From an uncultured Spirochaeta sp. (GTDB taxonomy: Bacteria; Spirochaetota; Spirochaetia; DSM-27196; Alkalispirochaetaceae): a stretch of 64,000 bases of DNA. The notes beneath the pieces are model-generated. The model was given only the letters and a program-made list of their open reading frames with translations. It did no database searches and was not told where the DNA came from. A program made the translations under genes and the position numbers. This document shows, piece after piece, positions 63,691 through 64,000 of this stretch (within the stretch, counting starts at the first letter, position 1; each line of letters opens with the position of its first letter). Location: contig CAJWEZ010000005.1 of NCBI GenBank assembly GCA_913030605.1, positions 1 through 64,000 of the forward strand, read 5' to 3'.

Positions 63691-64000
63691 ATGAACCTTG
63701 AACACAAAGTCTGTCTGGTAACCGGCGGTGCCCGCGGCATCGGCCGCGCGATCGTGGAGTCGTTCGCCGCCGCCGGCGCCAGGGCGGTCTACGCCGGAGA
63801 TCTCGCCTTCGACGGCTTCGATGAGGTCACCGGTCGCTACAGCCAGGTGAAGGGCATCGATCTCAACGTCACCGACGGTGAAAGCATCCGTGGCGCGGTG
63901 GAACAGATCATGGCGGCGGAGGGTCGCATCGACGTGCTGGTGAACAACGCCGGCATCACCCGCGACGGACTCCTCCAGAAGATGGGAGACGACGACTGGG
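63691..64000 (+). CDS. FabG-like short-chain dehydrogenase/reductase (3' end outside window)
   Basis: Only 103 codons are visible. TGGARGIGRAIVESFAAAG is the NADP-binding glycine motif and VLVNNAGITRDGLL is the conserved NNAG region; the Ser-Tyr-Lys active site lies beyond the edge. ATG 63691 is preferred over 63685 because AAGGAG ends 7 nt upstream. With the KAS III-like gene it would reduce a beta-ketoacyl product. Confidence 0.92.
   Translation, partial: MNLEHKVCLVTGGARGIGRAIVESFAAAGARAVYAGDLAFDGFDEVTGRYSQVKGIDLNVTDGESIRGAVEQIMAAEGRIDVLVNNAGITRDGLLQKMGDDDW

Overview
This 64 kb window is high-GC, gene-dense bacterial chromosome, most likely from a free-living, fermentative spirochaete of the Spirochaeta/Alkalispirochaeta type. 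The pointers are a solute-binding protein whose signal peptide is followed by Ala-Asn-Gly-Ala-Gln-Glu, a DUF4954 protein, MurA with Asp instead of the fosfomycin-target Cys (as known in Borrelia and Treponema), UMF1-type MFS and DUF4421-type envelope proteins, and a pyruvate formate-lyase pair. This placement is inference. No rRNA, tRNA, CRISPR array or prophage was seen; the only trace of a classical mobile element is a possible transposase end at the left edge.

Layout. 1-9 kb: possible transposase 3' end, a sigma-54 activator without a DNA-binding domain, a short-chain dehydrogenase, a STAS protein with a zinc ribbon, pspA, an OmpR-like pseudo-receiver regulator, a 299-bp spacer rich in DnaA-box-like sites, then three overlapping genes (two membrane proteins and a TerB/J-domain protein). 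9-14 kb: murA behind a lipoprotein gene, divergent from lysC-thrC. 14-21 kb: HD-domain/PAP-like protein, DUF4954 protein divergent from an MFS transporter, Bax inhibitor-1 homologue, a PAS-only protein and an aminotransferase. 21-26 kb: a tight operon of FGGY kinase, hisA, hisE (with a decayed HisI half) and a short MutS-like ATPase, facing leuB-csaA. 28-31 kb: ACT protein with UPF0210 protein, HAD phosphatase, coiled-coil envelope protein. 31-35 kb: tkt-xylB. 35-39 kb: RNase D, histidine phosphatase and a large spirochaete-type unknown.

39-45 kb is a compact vitamin B12 uptake operon (btuB-tonB-btuF-btuC-btuD, all with 1-4 nt overlaps) under a cobalamin riboswitch with a further hairpin that can hide the btuB Shine-Dalgarno. 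45-53 kb: SGNH hydrolase, Gfo/Idh oxidoreductase, MATE pump, DUF4421-like protein, pflB-pflA, TPR protein. 53-58 kb: dps, TPR lipoprotein, DHH phosphoesterase, TraB protein. 58-64 kb: a branched-chain-type ABC importer (binding protein, LivH, LivM, LivG, LivF) continuing into a KAS III-like synthase and a FabG-like reductase that runs off the window.

The least explained signals are a dispersed ~143-bp repeat with about 23-bp inverted ends (two full copies and one half-copy), the phased DnaA-box clusters far from any dnaA gene, a perfect 34-bp tandem duplication over a stop codon, and the coupling of a Liv-type importer to fatty-acid-like condensing and reducing enzymes.
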